Of a stretch of 64,000 bases of DNA, positions 1-11,293 are shown piece after piece. The DNA is taken from positions 19,053 through 83,052 of the forward strand of contig NW_026570486.1 in NCBI RefSeq assembly GCF_019649055.1, given 5' to 3'. The notes below the pieces were generated by a model that was given only the letters and a program-made list of their open reading frames with translations, was not told the origin of the DNA and made no database searches. The stretch is from Paramacrobiotus metropolitanus (Eukaryota; Tardigrada; Eutardigrada; Parachela; Macrobiotidae). The position numbers were made by a program, and so were the translations under genes. Each line of letters opens with the position of its first letter. The first letter of the stretch is position 1.

Positions 1-322
1 GATTCGTCTGATTACCGTAGCCATTGCACAAATCCACATTTCAAAATGGACGCAGAGCAACAGTTAATTTTAAATAATACTCCCAAAAACTCCAACGATA
101 AGTCTTTTTGCAGCTTGAACAGAATCAACAGAAACTGGTCTTCAACTGACAGTTTCCGACGTTCTGGTTGGAGAGCGCCTTTTTACAATTCTTTTTAGCA
201 GGCAGAAGATATCGCACCGCGAAAAATTTCCGGCAAATCGTTAAAAAAAATTTCGCGGCTGATAACCCAGGTAGATCTTCAAAATAAATGGTCGCTTAAA
301 TTCTTGAGTTAATTTGTGTTAA
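1..322. other. No gene recognised
   Basis: AT-rich sequence with no convincing reading frame. It lies downstream of the minus-strand THAP/coiled-coil remnant and may be the 3' part of that element, but I cannot show this. Confidence 0.4.
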
Positions 323-514
323 TCAACGGTTCCTCATGTTCCTTATGAAGAAGGTCCTCCAGTTCGATGATGCGGGCGTCCCGTATTTAAACCTCGGTTT
401 CAGCTCTTGAGCCCGTGCGCTCGCTAAACCCAGCTGCAATTCTAATTCCGCAACCTTGTTTTCCAGTTCGTTTACGTTCGTTCTGACATTTTCTGAAAAC
501 ATTAAGCTATTCAA
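323..514 (-). pseudogene. Coiled-coil segment downstream of THAP domain (transposase remnant)
   Basis: A 63-codon minus-strand frame whose first half is a heptad-like helix rich in Glu, Leu and Asn (NVNELENKVAELELQLGLA). In P-element-like and THAP9-type transposases a coiled coil follows the N-terminal THAP zinc finger. The THAP piece at 690-1055 lies upstream on the same strand, so I read the two as parts of one broken gene separated by about 175 bases of decayed sequence. No RNase H-like catalytic core of a transposase is visible further on. It could instead be a remnant of a domesticated THAP protein. Confidence 0.45.
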
Positions 515-689
515 CAGAAGCTTAATCTTTAAATGTTCCGTTTAATACTCGTAACTTCAATACTATTTCAAATAAAGAGAAGCTCTTGTGCGGATCGCCA
601 GGAGTTTCTGGCCATGTTCGTTTCTTCTCTGGTGACACAGACGTGGAGCCAGAACCTGCAGTTAATTGCAAATTAATTTGCGGGTACAA

Positions 690-1025
690 TCAAGTGGAGT
701 TTTCATAATCTAAGTAAGTTGTTGCACGCTGACTTATTAACTTACTTTTGACTTTTCGTTTTACGGCACCTCCAAGAACGGTTGGAACACTCCCTTCTTT
801 CAGACACCCGACTTTTCCAGGTTCCTTGTAGCAGGTGCTTTCTGAATGGTCCGAATAAACAACGGACCGTTTTCCTGGTGTTAAATTTTTTCTGTTGATT
901 TTTCGTATCCAATGTGCCCGTAGTGGGTTTTTCTCTGGAAACTGGTGAGACGAATGTGGTCCGGCGGTACTACAGTTCTTCTTGTTGCTGTTATTGTTAC
1001 ATTCAAAAGCGCAACAGCGCGCCAT
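690..1025 (-). pseudogene. THAP-type zinc finger, degenerate
   Basis: The frame is open from 1055 to 690; the likely start is the ATG at 1023-1025 (MARCCAFECN). It shows a THAP-like order: an N-terminal Cys pair, the SSHQFP-like stretch, an invariant-type Trp in AHWIRKINR, and a C-terminal SVPTV matching the AVPTxF box. THAP domains are C2CH zinc-binding DNA-binding modules. The third zinc ligand seems lost: the usual VCSxHF box reads VYSDHS here, with Tyr for Cys. With the coiled coil downstream it looks like a P-element/THAP transposase relic. Family call fairly sure, function unlikely. Confidence 0.6.
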
Positions 1026-1234
1026 TTTAAAATTCAAAACACACCAAAGCAACAAATGTGAAATCGAAGAGTTTAATAAAACTCAAAACACATATATAAC
1101 TAAAAAGAAATTATGTTGTTACACTTGTAACTGAATTTACTCAAACAGCAGTGGAAATTTCAGTCAAATCTGTAGCACGGACAGAAACACGGCGAATGCA
1201 TAGTTCTTCTGTTTGCGCACCGTAAAATCCTTGT

Positions 1235-1530
1235 TTGTTAGTGACTTCAAATGACATAGTGCCAGTCTGCAGTACCGGCGAGAATCATGAATTGGTATTC
1301 AAATTTGTCAAGCCAGTGGAGCAACTCGCCGAGATTCAGCAGCAATTTCCTGACCGTACGTTCAACAAGGTGGCTCAAGCGTCTTGGATGTGCATCGTCC
1401 GCGACTTGGCCTATGGTTGGATGCCTAATTATCTGAAGTGGAGCTGCGTAGTGGAAAGGTGGAGTTGAAGAACGCAAATAGCAGCATGTATGTTTGTATA
1501 TCAGCATCACCGCCGAAATGCCGGACAAGA
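1235..1530 (+). pseudogene. Fragment related to the unknown gene at 51.3-51.9 kb
   Basis: Around 1387-1437 the sequence encodes IVRDLAYGWMPNYLK. This closely resembles IVRDLAHGRMRNYLK encoded around 51640-51690, and the nucleotides match well there too. Downstream similarity is weaker, with frame changes. The upstream part (ELVFKFVKPVEQLAEIQQQF) has no partner I can find. I therefore read it as a decayed piece of the same unknown family, which in the right half lies directly upstream of a Polinton ATPase. No function can be assigned. Confidence 0.4.
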
Positions 1531-1981
1531 CTGGACTGAAGATCTATGCATCATGCGGTAGGTAAGCCGTACAGGTGGAGTCGTACCAGAGCATCGATTT
1601 CTATTTCAACGTGTGAGAGGTACACGAAGCAATGATTCGTCTAAATCCTCAACTGTTACGCTTCAAAAACAGTTCAACCAAATTGTGCGTACGAGGGCAA
1701 AATGAAACAGAACAAAATTTCGAGTAAGCATTACGAGAACTTAGCATGTTGCGCAGTGCAGGTTAAAAGTGTTGGTATTTCCGCCGGGAATTGGCTTTGG
1801 CCGAAGTGAATTGCTGCCGAAAGAAATGACAGCAAAATTGAATGGCTGCCGAAAAACTGTGGCCGATAAAATGTGGGATTCTGGATCAATTCAGGGCAGT
1901 GATCCACACTGAAAGGATGATTTATTGGCAATAGCCGCCCAAATAACAAAAAAATGCACGCGCTGACACCCTACGTAATCA
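1531..1981. other. No gene recognised
   Basis: Intergenic sequence between the fragment above and the 3' end of the LINE. Short frames here show no recognisable motif. Confidence 0.4.
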
Positions 1982-2869
1982 TTAGAATTTAAACAATAAA
2001 AAACAACCAAATTCCCGGTCCTCCCTCGGGTTAAAAGGTAACGTGCTCAAAACAGCCGTAGCATTTCCGTTAACAACAGCAAGGCTGAATCGCTGCTTAA
2101 GAAAAGCAGAAGAACGTGCTTCTCCAGTCAAATCCCGAATTTTACGACCCATAAAATGTAAAAATTCACTTAAAGCGGGACCAAAAACTCCAAGGGTTTC
2201 CATTACTAGAGGGTAAAAGTGGTATCCGTATCCCAAAAACGAATACTTCCCACGCTTCGCATTTTCAGCCAGCTGCGCCACGCTTCCACATTTCTTGGAG
2301 CTTCCAGTGACATGAGAGTCAGCAACCGTACACCAGCTGGTTACATCCCAAACGATCGGTTTTCCTTGTCTTACTGGTGTCAGTGTCATCCCATCCGGTC
2401 TTTGTGCGGTGGTTGATGACAAGCCGTTTGGTTCTATCTCACAAGGAAAACCAGCGCTTTCACAACAGTTTTTCGCGATGCTGTTCATTTCTTTATGTCT
2501 CGCCCATCGTCCTTTAGTCGTTTTGTTGCATGATAGTCCATGATGGCCGTTGCTTTTGACTTGTTTACCACATGCGTTGCAGTTGTGCGCCACCACTACT
2601 GGTAAACCAAATCGCAAACCAACACCGATACGTACATCTTCATCCTTCAGGAATGTCCCCAAACAAGGTGCATGTAAAGCATTCAGCCAGGCTCCCGAAT
2701 CTCTGTTTAAAGCTGACAGCAAAACCGCCCTGGCGCGCTCATTACCTTCGGCAGACGACATTAACGTGGATATGTCCCGTTCGATCACTGGCGTGTCCCA
2801 GGCGTACTGAAACTTCCGAACACATTCCGGTGGAATTTCGCAATGCGTCTGTTGGATCCAAGATTCCAC
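1982..2869 (-). pseudogene. LINE C-terminal zinc and restriction-like endonuclease region
   Basis: A 295-residue open minus-strand frame. In order it has a Cys/His cluster (CNACGK ... HHGLSC ... RH), like the zinc finger before the endonuclease of R2-type elements. Then comes RPDGMTLTPVRQGKPIVWDV, matching the PD-x(12-15)-D core of a restriction-like endonuclease. A conserved tail follows with METLG and the GxA.LAENAKRGKY block. In such LINEs this domain nicks target DNA for target-primed reverse transcription. It continues the RT frame upstream through a broken thumb region (2870-3229). The exact clade (R2, NeSL, CRE or a relative) cannot be told by eye. This part has no internal stop. Confidence 0.65.
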
Positions 2870-4620
2870 AGCGGTTTTCGTCAGGAACTCTTCAGAAGGC
2901 TGTTAGAATTTGGAAACCATAGGCAGCACAGATTACACCGATGCCAAGTAGGCACAAACAGCTAATGTCTCTATGCGTCGTGTCCCCAAACCACCACGCC
3001 GTACTGGAAGAGATATCTGAGTTCACTGCGCTTCGGAAATCTTCACGTTGACCAACTGCTCCACCCCCACCCGTAGACAGATATCGTATTCTTTCAGCAA
3101 GTCCGGGTGTTCAGAACCACGGGAACTACGCAGTCCGTACAAAACCTTAGGAACGCTGAGGCAAGTTTCAAGGAGAAACAAACTGTAGTGTGCCGGTAAT
3201 TTCTTCAGTCGTTAAACAAAATTCTTTAGTTATGCCGTTTTCCCAGTTAAAAATCTCGCGTACGCTGGGAAGGTCACCGGAGCTCCCAACAGGGTGAAGT
3301 TTTCAGGACTGAGCTGTATCATATCCGGCCAAGTGCTTAATAATGTTGCACGGATCACGGACTCATCTGCATCACATGTCACGATGGGAAAGAATTTGCA
3401 CTTGCTAAAGTTTAATTCTAAACCCATTTTTGCGGCCCGTTCTTCAATTTGCTTTATGGCGGCCATTACTTTCTCAACTGTGTCAGCCATTGTCACATCA
3501 TCAAGGAAGGCCAGAAGCAGTTAGCAATCTAAATCATCGAAAAGCGGTAGCGTGGCTAGGCTGTACCCAAAAGGACCCGACGGATCACCCTGTTGCACTC
3601 CGCGGGCGGACGTCAGCGTTTCTTCACCAAAAACCAAATGGCTGCTGTAGCGGTAGGATTGCCAGAAATAGTCGTAATACGCAGGGAAATGTTGACGAAC
3701 AGCTTGTAGCAGTGTATCCCGTCTCAACAGGTTGAATGCGTTTTTGAAGTCGAGTTTCACAATAACCCGCGGTCCTGGATGCGGGGTTTCAATATAGGCC
3801 CGGACCCCGTGGATAATTGCCTCAGCTCCGCCCTTCGTCCCGAAACCAATGTGCACGTTCTTACACAATTCCTTCATCCGCTCAGTGCAGCTATGACTCA
3901 CAACTTTTGAAACCAAGCGCCGAAAGGTTTCACCAACCGCAATGGGAGGAAGGCCGCCATCTTTTCTGGCCAACGGGATGAGGTTGGCACCGAAGAAGAA
4001 CGGTCGGATGTCTTTGGGGACGTCGTTTTGTAGCACATGATTGACGAAATCTGTTAAAGCAGAACACAAATCGCTCTCTTCCCCACCAGGGCCGCACATC
4101 ATATCTTTAAGGTGCTGCGGCCGTAAATCCGAACAGCCACCAGCAGATCCAGAGGGAAAGCTGAAGACAGCTTTAAAAACTTCCGCTGGAGTGACAAGTG
4201 GGGGCTTTAATGAATGTTCGGGCGGGGGTGGATAATCGCTGTCTTCGGGCTCGGGTGGGTGCTTGCTGCGTAGAGCCTCCAGAGTGTCTGCGTTCAGGGG
4301 AGCCAGTGCATCTTTCCCCATAACCACTCCTACAGCACGCCGAACATTGTTATCCTGCAACAGGGATGTGGCCAAAGCCGTTAGACGCTCCTCGTTCAGT
4401 TCGCCTTTATGAGTTGCAACGCGACTACTGCGCTGGCGAGGAGGATGATGTTGGCACGATAAGTCGGCCAGGTTCTTGCGGATAACTGTAGAAAGTGACT
4501 CCTTACGTAGGGATTTCGCAGCCGGTAAGGAGAGCGCTCTTGATCCGAATAACAGCAGATCAATCCATGCAGCTGACGAGTTATACCACTGAAAGGATAC
4601 TGCGTAGCGTGCTATGCTAT
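2870..4620 (-). pseudogene. LINE reverse transcriptase, broken
   Basis: A non-LTR reverse transcriptase on the minus strand. Visible blocks, 5' to 3', are GGLPPIAVGETFRRLVSKVV (fingers), GFGTKGGAEAIIHGVRAYIE, VIVKLDFKNAFNLLRRD (motif A with Asp), RGVQQGDPSGP (motif B), AFLDDV (the catalytic DD box), LNFSKCKFF, and a thumb with LPVRRGGLGTRR. One in-frame TAA (3521-3523) lies eight codons before the DD box; further stops and a frame change lie in 2870-3229. The 5' part is missing: the reading frame runs into unrelated repeat DNA near 4600. RT identity is certain; clade is inferred from the downstream nuclease region. Confidence 0.8.
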
Positions 4621-4680
4621 GAAATCTGGATAAATGTGCAACACACGGCATTCAAGTACCATGAGCAAACTTTATTGAGC
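4580..4680. repeat. Repeat shared with 13045-13140 (LTR-like?)
   Basis: The string TGGATAAATGTGCAACACACG near 4628 matches TGGATAAATGCGCAACGCACG near 13084. Similarity extends both ways (AGGATACTGCGTAG against AGGACTCTGTGTAG upstream; a TTTAT..CGGCG-type stretch downstream). The two copies are in the same orientation and flank the minus-strand retroelement-like block. They could therefore be diverged long terminal repeats, or just two copies of a dispersed repeat. I could not define LTR ends. Confidence 0.4.
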
Positions 4681-5680
4681 GGCTAGCGATACTAAACAAC
4701 ACTGAGCGAAGAGCCAAATCCTGCTGCTTCGCATGCGCACTTTGGCGCCGCCCACTAGGCGCAAACAATGAACGGTTTTTGTCGTCAGGAAATCAAGAGA
4801 GTCACAACACAGACACGTCATCGGCAGCGTAGCGCCGTAAGGGTGAACGCCAGTGAAGTCATCCCTCACATTCCTCTGGGAGGGATGCCGAGCTCCGCCG
4901 AGGCTGAAATCCGATCTCCAATGAATCCAATCGTTGGCAGGCGGTCTGAATGCGCTCTAATGCTAATAAAAACATCATATTCTCTTATTCCATTGTGTCA
5001 CGTCAAGTCTATTATAGACAATTCCAAATGCACGATGTGAAAATAAAGAGATGTGTATCAAAAATACTATCAAATCAACATTTAAAACAGATCAACAGAA
5101 GTATTAATTAAAATTCGTAGACTAGGATTCTCCACTCATAAGTTCACATATCCTGTCCACCGTTTCCGCACTTTGGCCCATTCCGCTCCATTGAGCAACT
5201 TCGCTCCGCTTGAGCATCTTGCGCATTTATAATGCGACTTTCATGATATGAGATCCGCTTTGGAATAAGGCGTATCATTCGTACGACTTCCGAAATACTG
5301 CTTCTTCTTTGGAATGGGTGCATATCTATTGTACGACTTCGTTCAGATGAGATCCATGTCGGTCATGGAGGGACGTCTTATAGACAAGCGTAGTTCGTTT
5401 CCTACCTGGTGAGATCATCTTTTGAATGAGATGATTCTGGATGTGCGACATCTTTAATAATCCATCTTCCATTAAGGTTATTGAGGGACTAAACCGTTTT
5501 TATGTCGGCTATCAAGCTCATTTCAGCTCGCCTCCCTGGTAGAGTTCACCTGGCAACGCATCCCATCGTTAAAATCAGAGAGCTGGCAGAGTTTACCGTA
5601 GCTACTCCGTTAAGAGATCCGGCTAATTACCGTAGATTCTCCCACTTGAAATGATCACTGAGTCGATTGAATAGGAGAGC
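4681..5680. other. No gene recognised
   Basis: Noncoding sequence with short degenerate repeats, for example GTACGACTTC at two nearby places (about 5281-5340). It probably belongs to the end of the minus-strand retroelement-like block that starts near 11.3 kb, but no domain is visible. Confidence 0.35.
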
Positions 5681-5990
5681 TGACTTTAAGGCGTAGAAAC
5701 TCCTTGTAGATCAGCTTCACTGATCCATCGTCTTGTTTGACTCATCTCCATCGCCATCTCGCTTTCGCGGTGGACGTTTTCGAGATGAATCCGGCTGGTT
5801 CTATAAGAAGTGCAATCAACTGGTTCTGTTGATTCAACTTCAGCAGCCTGTTCCGCTTGAACTGCTTGAACGGCGATATACCGTGGACCACGACCTTTTC
5901 ATTGACGAGTACGTTTGATCGCCTCGAGTCATTGTCGTGCTTTCCTTCAGCTGCAAGTTCAGATTTTGAGGATCATTGGCCAACCGTTGC

Positions 5991-6344
5991 CTAGTGATAA
6001 CTAAACTCTTGATTTTGCTGGGACTCGTTTACCAGTTGCATGAGGTGTTTTGACAGGTGGCGGATTCTGAGGTCCATTCCACACTTTATGCTCATATACG
6101 AATGGACTCGATCTTTTGGTTCAACATATTGCGTGTCCATAGTATCGCGGATTCGATCGAGCCGCTCCTGGTACTGTGAATCGAACCTTGCTTGGAGGTT
6201 GCCGTATTCAAGTCGTTTCTGGCTACTCTCCAGATCATCTTTTGCCTTGCGAGCTATCACTTGATGTCTCGACGGCATCCCCAGTTTGGCAGTATTTTCT
6301 TGCAGCACCGGTGGAACTTTATCTCCCATGGTATCAGATTGCAA
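5991..6344 (-). pseudogene. Helical-hairpin protein fragment
   Basis: A 117-residue frame made mostly of charged amphipathic helix. It contains KAKDDLESSQKRLEYG followed by a second helix and MDLRIRHLSKHLMQLVNE. The pattern (helix, short linker with Asp/Pro, helix) resembles the many helical-hairpin units encoded at 22.7-27.6 kb. It sits at the downstream end of the minus-strand gag-type block. Coding-like frames continue a little further toward 5.7 kb but are broken. No known domain recognised. Confidence 0.4.
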
Positions 6345-6370
6345 GTGGTTTTTTGGCGATGGGTATTGCG

Positions 6371-7153
6371 CTAAACGTGCTGCGAATATCTTCTGACCCC
6401 ACGTTCTTGCGTCGAGACTGGTAGGATCGATAACAGGCCAATTGCTGCTCGTGGCGCAAGCGTCGTAGATGTTGGGTTCACGTGACGTAACACAAATTGC
6501 GCTACATATTCCCGTCGTTCCATTAATTCAGCGTAGAAGAACTGAGTCCAACCCGTGGTGTCTATCGTATCCAACGGAACTCCCAGTAAGTTCAAATCCA
6601 GCAAACTTGGTAGACCACATTGTCGGATCGGTGTATAATGGGGGGTCGCCGATTCAGTGGTGATCTCCACTCGACCAAGTCTACTCGTTCTAATCTCCTC
6701 CGCACAGTCAGATTCGGTTAGGAACTGTCGCAAGTTGTGCAACTGAGCCAGTATAGTCGCCGACTGTTCCGATTTGATATCAAGTCCCAGGTATCGACAG
6801 CATTCAGCACGTTGATCAACAAGATCGTCCATGTTGTACGTTTTACTAATCAAGTCAGGACGTCTTGGTTGGTTATTGAATCTGGACGGTTTATTATCTC
6901 CACGACAACCCTCTGGCTCTCGTCGTTGATTCGGCTCCCGTCGACTCTGTTGTCGACGTCGATCATCTGATTCACGACGATCTTCCTGTTCGCGTCGCGG
7001 CGGTGCCTTACTCGCCGATGCCGACGGCTGAATATCGCTGTCGAGGATCACATTTCGTTTATGGATGACGTTCTCTTGTGACGATGTTTCCATCGTTTCA
7101 TCGCCAGGTAACGTCACTACCAGTGGCTCCGCCACATAAACTGTGGACAACAA
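6371..7153 (-). pseudogene. Arg-rich linker plus unknown globular domain
   Basis: A 260-residue frame. Residues about 45-105 are an Arg/Glu/Gln-rich stretch (RREQEDRRESDDRRRQQSRR) like a nucleic-acid-binding tail. After it comes a folded-looking part with DLVDQRAECCRYLGLDIK and LMERREYVAQFVLRHVNP. No zinc knuckle is seen. Position after the basic region and capsid-like module suggests the 3' half of a gag-type polyprotein. Function unknown. Confidence 0.35.
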
Positions 7154-7289
7154 TCGTTGATATTTTGGTGGACTATCCTCGCGGTTTCCGCTTGATGATC
7201 TTTTATTAGGCAGCTCGAAAGTCGCGTAATATGTAGCATCCTCTTGCTAAGATTTGTCATATTGGTTTGGGCTCCCCTTCATATGGGTT

Positions 7290-7725
7290 CTAATCGACGT
7301 CTGTCTTCGCGCTCTGTTGTAGCCACACTGTCCATAGACGGTTTCCGTCGGACACCGATTTCAACAACTTCATTTCCGTAGCGTTCCCATCCTCTTCCGC
7401 CACGATATTCCCGATCACGAGATCGTTCGGGTGACCTATCGTCTCGCTCATTCCGATAGTCATGGGGTCGTTCACGAGAATAAGAATACTCCCGTGATCT
7501 TTCATTTCGAGAGTCGTAATTCCTCTCGCGCGAATATTCTCATGACCTTTCATTCTCCTTCTTCGAGGGTGATCGTGGTCGCGCGAATCCTTCATCTCTT
7601 TTAAAGTTCTGAAATACCTTCATTACGTCAAGTTCTCTTTGGCGCGACACTTCCGTATTCTCTCGGTCTGTTTCTCGATCATCAACTTGGTGTTCGGGTT
7701 CGGTGCTTCTCCTCGTTCCAGTCAA
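7290..7725 (-). pseudogene. Arg/Ser/Glu-rich basic region (nucleocapsid-like)
   Basis: Reading 7725 to 7290 on the minus strand gives one continuous frame broken by a TGA near 7545. It is dominated by Arg, Glu, Ser and Tyr dipeptides (for example EYSRERNYDSRNERSREYS). Such tails bind RNA in gag-type and splicing-factor-like proteins. It directly follows the capsid-like module, as a nucleocapsid would. No CCHC knuckle is visible. The gag role is inferred from position and composition only. Confidence 0.4.
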
Positions 7726-7840
7726 ACTTTTTCGCGTAGGAAAACTTGGAACAGGTCCGCCCGAATGCCTGCTATATCCTTCAACGGCGAATCGATCTGA
7801 AGGATGAGGGATTGCACTCTGGCTCTCGCTTCATCCTCGT

Positions 7841-8327
7841 TTAGTTCAGATACCGGTATTGGCGCCTTTCCTTTTTCTGCCGATATTTTTCTTCCGTCTG
7901 CATTCTTTCGGCTGATGGATCGTCCCGTTTGCAGTGTATACGTCCTTCTTTGGCTTCCAACACGTTTTCGTTGACAAGACCTTCAACTGCCTTTTTGATC
8001 CATTCTCGATCTTTTTCGAAGTTGAACTCGCCTAACTCATAATTGACGGCGAAGTATTTTGACAGATCATCCCACGTAACTCCGTTCGTTCCACCGAGTC
8101 TCGGTATCGCCGCATCGGTAAGGGCTATTTTCCAAAACTTCGGATCCATCTTTAGCCGAGGAGTACGTAGTGCCGCCGGCAGACAGTATGACCATCAGTT
8201 CGTATGAATTACAGAAGCCCAACTTCCCTCCTTTGTAGGCTTGTTTCATTATCCAGTCGAATCTCACTCCTGACAATCTCAAGTTTTTATTGCCGCATAT
8301 GACCGCCCTTGAATCGTTTTGGGCCAT
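7841..8327 (-). pseudogene. Capsid-like module, C-terminal part (frameshifted)
   Basis: Two overlapping minus-strand frames (8327-8067 and 8149-7841) are clearly one protein split by a frameshift near 8150. The joined order is GGKLGFCNSYELMVIL, then FWKIALTDAAIPRLGG, then WDDLSKYFAVNYEL and an acidic helix ending near KKAVEGLVNENVL. The same order occurs at 30.1-30.4 kb (ARIGNYFCHYTLYGLY, TIVAQLGTPMRSIS, RDLLYTHERYAGKYGF, then a helix ending ERKVL). That collinearity is my basis for calling the two regions homologous. The gag-capsid role is inferred from context. Confidence 0.45.
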
Positions 8328-8347
8328 GAAATGGTGCTCCTGTGTTG

Positions 8348-8890
8348 CTAAGACCTTCTTGACTTCGCACCAGACTGGATTTGATCATCCAACAGTAGTC
8401 CGAGCATGTATTCCCTGTCTTCAGATTGCCTTCCAGTATCTGAGCGGTCTGAAGGGTTCTGTGTGAGTGCCGGGTCTGTCGGATTAACGGCTTTAGATTG
8501 TTCATCGATTGTAAGTTTCGCTGATGAACTTGATGACGATTCAGCTGATGTCGGTTCAGCGCTCTTTGTCCACTGGGAGGGTGCCGAGTCCTTCTCACCA
8601 TCTTTTGACTTTCCGCTATCGCCTTTTGATTTGCTACCACCAGTTCGACCGATGTTTGGTAGCGCAAGTACCAATGCCTTTTGTCTTTGCCGCATATCCC
8701 CCAGTTCAGCCGCTGCTTGTGCCGCCAATTTATCGGTAAGGGGGATGACATTCCTCTCTTCCCCTTCTTTGCTCGTAGAAGTTGTTTCTGCTGACGTTGC
8801 GGGAGCAACTGATGTACCCTCCACTTCATCATCTGTATCTGAGCCCATAAGACCTCTTTTTCTCAATGGCTTCTTCTGTTTCTTCAGCAT
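8348..8890 (-). pseudogene. Ser/Asp/Lys-rich linker protein region
   Basis: A 180-residue open frame of low complexity: a basic start (KKQKKPLRKRG), acidic and Ser/Thr-rich stretches, one likely helix (KLAAQAAAELGDMRQRQKAL) and a C-terminal acidic part. It lies between the two halves of the capsid-like module on the same strand, so it probably is a disordered linker in the same polyprotein. The 173-codon frame on the opposite strand here is its antisense shadow. Confidence 0.35.
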
Positions 8891-9047
8891 GCCCGCATCA
8901 ACCTTTTCTTTAGCGGCTTTCTTTTAATCTCGCTTTTGAAGAATTACCTTTAACATCGGAGTTTCCGGATCATCCCTTTGCGGGTATCAACTAACTCCGT
9001 ATCCTCGCTATCGGAGAAGTGATTCCAATCCTTCTTATCACCCGGTA

Positions 9048-9496
9048 TCAGACCCAATGGGTGTATCTGACCGGTGATCCCATGTCGGCATTAGTGGTGC
9101 GTACTTTGCCCTCTTTTATCATCTTCGTTAATGACGTCGCACTCGCCGTTTCAATTCCCGCTATCATACTTTTTCCACCATGCCACATTCCGTTAATGCA
9201 ATGGCTAATGCGGTGGCAAGTTGATCCAGTTGGACTCTTCAATCCCGCAATGGCCACTTCGATCTGCCTCGGATTATCGGCATGTTGTTCGATCAGGGTT
9301 TTATCTGCGCCAGCTGTTCTGTATAACTTCGCCTTAAGGTCGAAGTCATAATGTTTCTGGTCAGCTTTCCAGCATTTCGAACATATTCCACCAATGTGTC
9401 AAACTTATGCGCCGTACAGCTGCGGTGATGCTCCTTCAAATATTTCTCACTGATGCTCGGAATCTCAATGTAACCGATGTTTCCCGTGAGCGCCAT
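9048..9496 (-). pseudogene. Capsid-like module, N-terminal part (frameshifted)
   Basis: Two minus-strand frames (9496-9293 and 9257-9048) plus a frame change after 9048. The best landmark is RTTNADMGSPVRYT followed, one frame over, by LGLIPGDKKDWNHF. At 29577-29660 the plus strand encodes QTTNAERDVPLRYT followed by GFIPKHYWREF. I therefore call these homologous modules. Upstream is a helical stretch (HKFDTLVEYVRNAGKLTR). Function unknown; a gag-type capsid is my inference. Confidence 0.45.
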
Positions 9497-9688
9497 TGAT
9501 TGATGATGGCGTTGGTTATATAGATCAGCTAAGATGCTGTCAACTCATCATCATCTGCCTCATCAGATTCCGAAAACGGCTCTTCCGAATCTGAGTATTC
9601 GAGCTCGCTGTCACCGAGCATCCAAGCGTAAGCTGACATCTGGAGGGCGTCGATCCGTATAGCTGCTTTAGGTTTTTCTTCCTTCTTC

Positions 9689-10074
9689 TCACTTTTCGTC
9701 CCTCCTTTTGGTTTCTGTTTCTGTTTTTTCCAGTGTCGATTCCAAGCTCGGCGCCGTCTTCGGTTCCGCCGTTTTGCTTCGTGTAGCCCGAGTTACCGAG
9801 TGAGTCTTCGAAGCATTTGTCGATGTACTTGGGCGACTACTTGCCTCTGATGCTGTCGTTGATTCACGGGATGTCTCGAGTTTCCTTTTATCTTTCTGCG
9901 ACTTTTTCTTTCTTTCCTTCTGAGTAGATGCTGACAAAAATTGCCCAAGTGGAACAACCTTCTTAGTGCAATGGGTTTAACGGGTTTAGGTTCCGCCGAT
10001 GTCGCCGATTGAATAACGTGTCTTTTCGGTGTTGCGGTTGTTGATGACTTCAAATTGTCATCTATTTCGATCAC
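9689..10074 (-). pseudogene. Lys/Ser/Thr-rich linker region
   Basis: Minus-strand frames of low complexity, rich in Lys, Arg, Ser and Thr (KERKKKSQKDKRKLETSRES). They overlap in two frames, so a frameshift is likely near 9850. It connects the 308-residue protein upstream to the capsid-like module downstream. No domain recognised. Confidence 0.3.
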
Positions 10075-10366
10075 CTCATCGTACTCGATTTCGACATCAT
10101 CCTCTGGTTTTCTTTTTTCTTCTTGTTTCCCTTTGTCGTCTTTTTAACGGTGTCGAGTTCCTCTTTCTTCTTTTTAGTTTCCTTCTTTTCTGTTTTTACC
10201 AACACCTTTTCGCCCTTTTCAGACTCCTTCGGCTTTGGAACCACTTTAGACGATCTCGCCTTCAGTTCTCAGATTCTTCTTGAACATTTTCGTCATCTTC
10301 TTCAGAATCTTCGGGCGGATTACAACGATCGCAATTGGGATCATCGCAACTGTGATGTTCGCATCC

Positions 10367-11293
10367 TTAAACGATCTCGAAGACTCTTGACAACGCTCGT
10401 CGCGGGTTATCTTCATCGATTGGTTCATCTTCCATCTCGGGAGCATCATCTCCTTCTGGAACATCTTCGGCTTCCATCTCTTCTTTAGCTTTCCCGGCAG
10501 GACCTTCCTGTGCCGGTTGCTGAGCAGCCAGTTCTGCTGCTGCATCGATATGTTCCTGTGGTGGATCGATCTCGTAGATCGGTTTAATATAATGGTTATA
10601 ACAGACCGTGCGGAGTGTTCCATTCAACTGAGTGGCGGTCAACCTGACAAGAGCTTCATCTGCTTCCGCTCGATGTCCCATGACGCTCGTTATCCCGTCC
10701 GTTATGGCCTTTACATAGGATCGCAGGTGCTCTGGTATTAGACCGAACACTGCTGCCAATGCCTTCTGCGACTCCCTATTGGCATATGCGACGTCCGTTT
10801 TCGATATATACATGGGTGCGAAAGGTAAAGGACCTCCCGATATTGGATCTGCGATCTCCGCTATCATAATCCCCGCTGTACCGGCTGCAAAATGAAGCCC
10901 GACGGTGAATTTTCGACAGGTCGGCTCTGTGTACAAGTACACCGTATCGTAATCCTCAATCGGTTTCGTTTGACCGTCCGGTTCGACATCCTTTTTTAGA
11001 CGGTTTCTTTCAGCTGCCAACATCGTTCCTTCCGCAGTGTAAATGTATGTTAAGCGGTCCTCGTTCCAGCTCAATGGTATACGGATCCATACGTTTTCTC
11101 TTGCCGCTATCTTTAACATCAGCCGTTTCATCATCTGGATAAAGATTCTGGGATTTCGTTGGTCCTCTTCCCTTGTAATGGCTACTAGGGCCTTATATAC
11201 CTCTTCTCGTGATGCCGCAGTGATCTTTTTCTTGAGATCCTCAGTTGCTGTATCCATGCATGAAGGGATCTCATGGTTCCTGTTTTTATCCAC
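10367..11293 (-). CDS. Unknown 308-residue protein, first ORF of the gag-type block
   Basis: The longest clean frame of the block, starting MDKNRNHEIPSC. Residues 1-100 look helical and charged; 100-230 look globular (DYDTVYLYTEPTCRKFTVGL, HFAAGTAGIMIAEIADPISG, a helix ending SVMGHRAEADEALVRL). The last 60 residues are acidic and Ala/Gln-rich (EEMEAEDVPEGDDAPEMEDE). I do not recognise the fold. Being the first protein of a unit that later has a capsid-like module and a basic tail, it may be the N-terminal part of a gag-type polyprotein. Neighbouring frames are broken, so expression is doubtful. Confidence 0.45.
   Translation of the reverse strand: MDKNRNHEIPSCMDTATEDLKKKITAASREEVYKALVAITREEDQRNPRIFIQMMKRLMLKIAARENVWIRIPLSWNEDRLTYIYTAEGTMLAAERNRLKKDVEPDGQTKPIEDYDTVYLYTEPTCRKFTVGLHFAAGTAGIMIAEIADPISGGPLPFAPMYISKTDVAYANRESQKALAAVFGLIPEHLRSYVKAITDGITSVMGHRAEADEALVRLTATQLNGTLRTVCYNHYIKPIYEIDPPQEHIDAAAELAAQQPAQEGPAGKAKEEMEAEDVPEGDDAPEMEDEPIDEDNPRRALSRVFEIV

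Noticed and set aside
8406-8927. 173-codon plus-strand frame
   Set aside because: Antisense shadow of the Ser/Lys-rich minus-strand linker; composition and neighbours support the minus strand.
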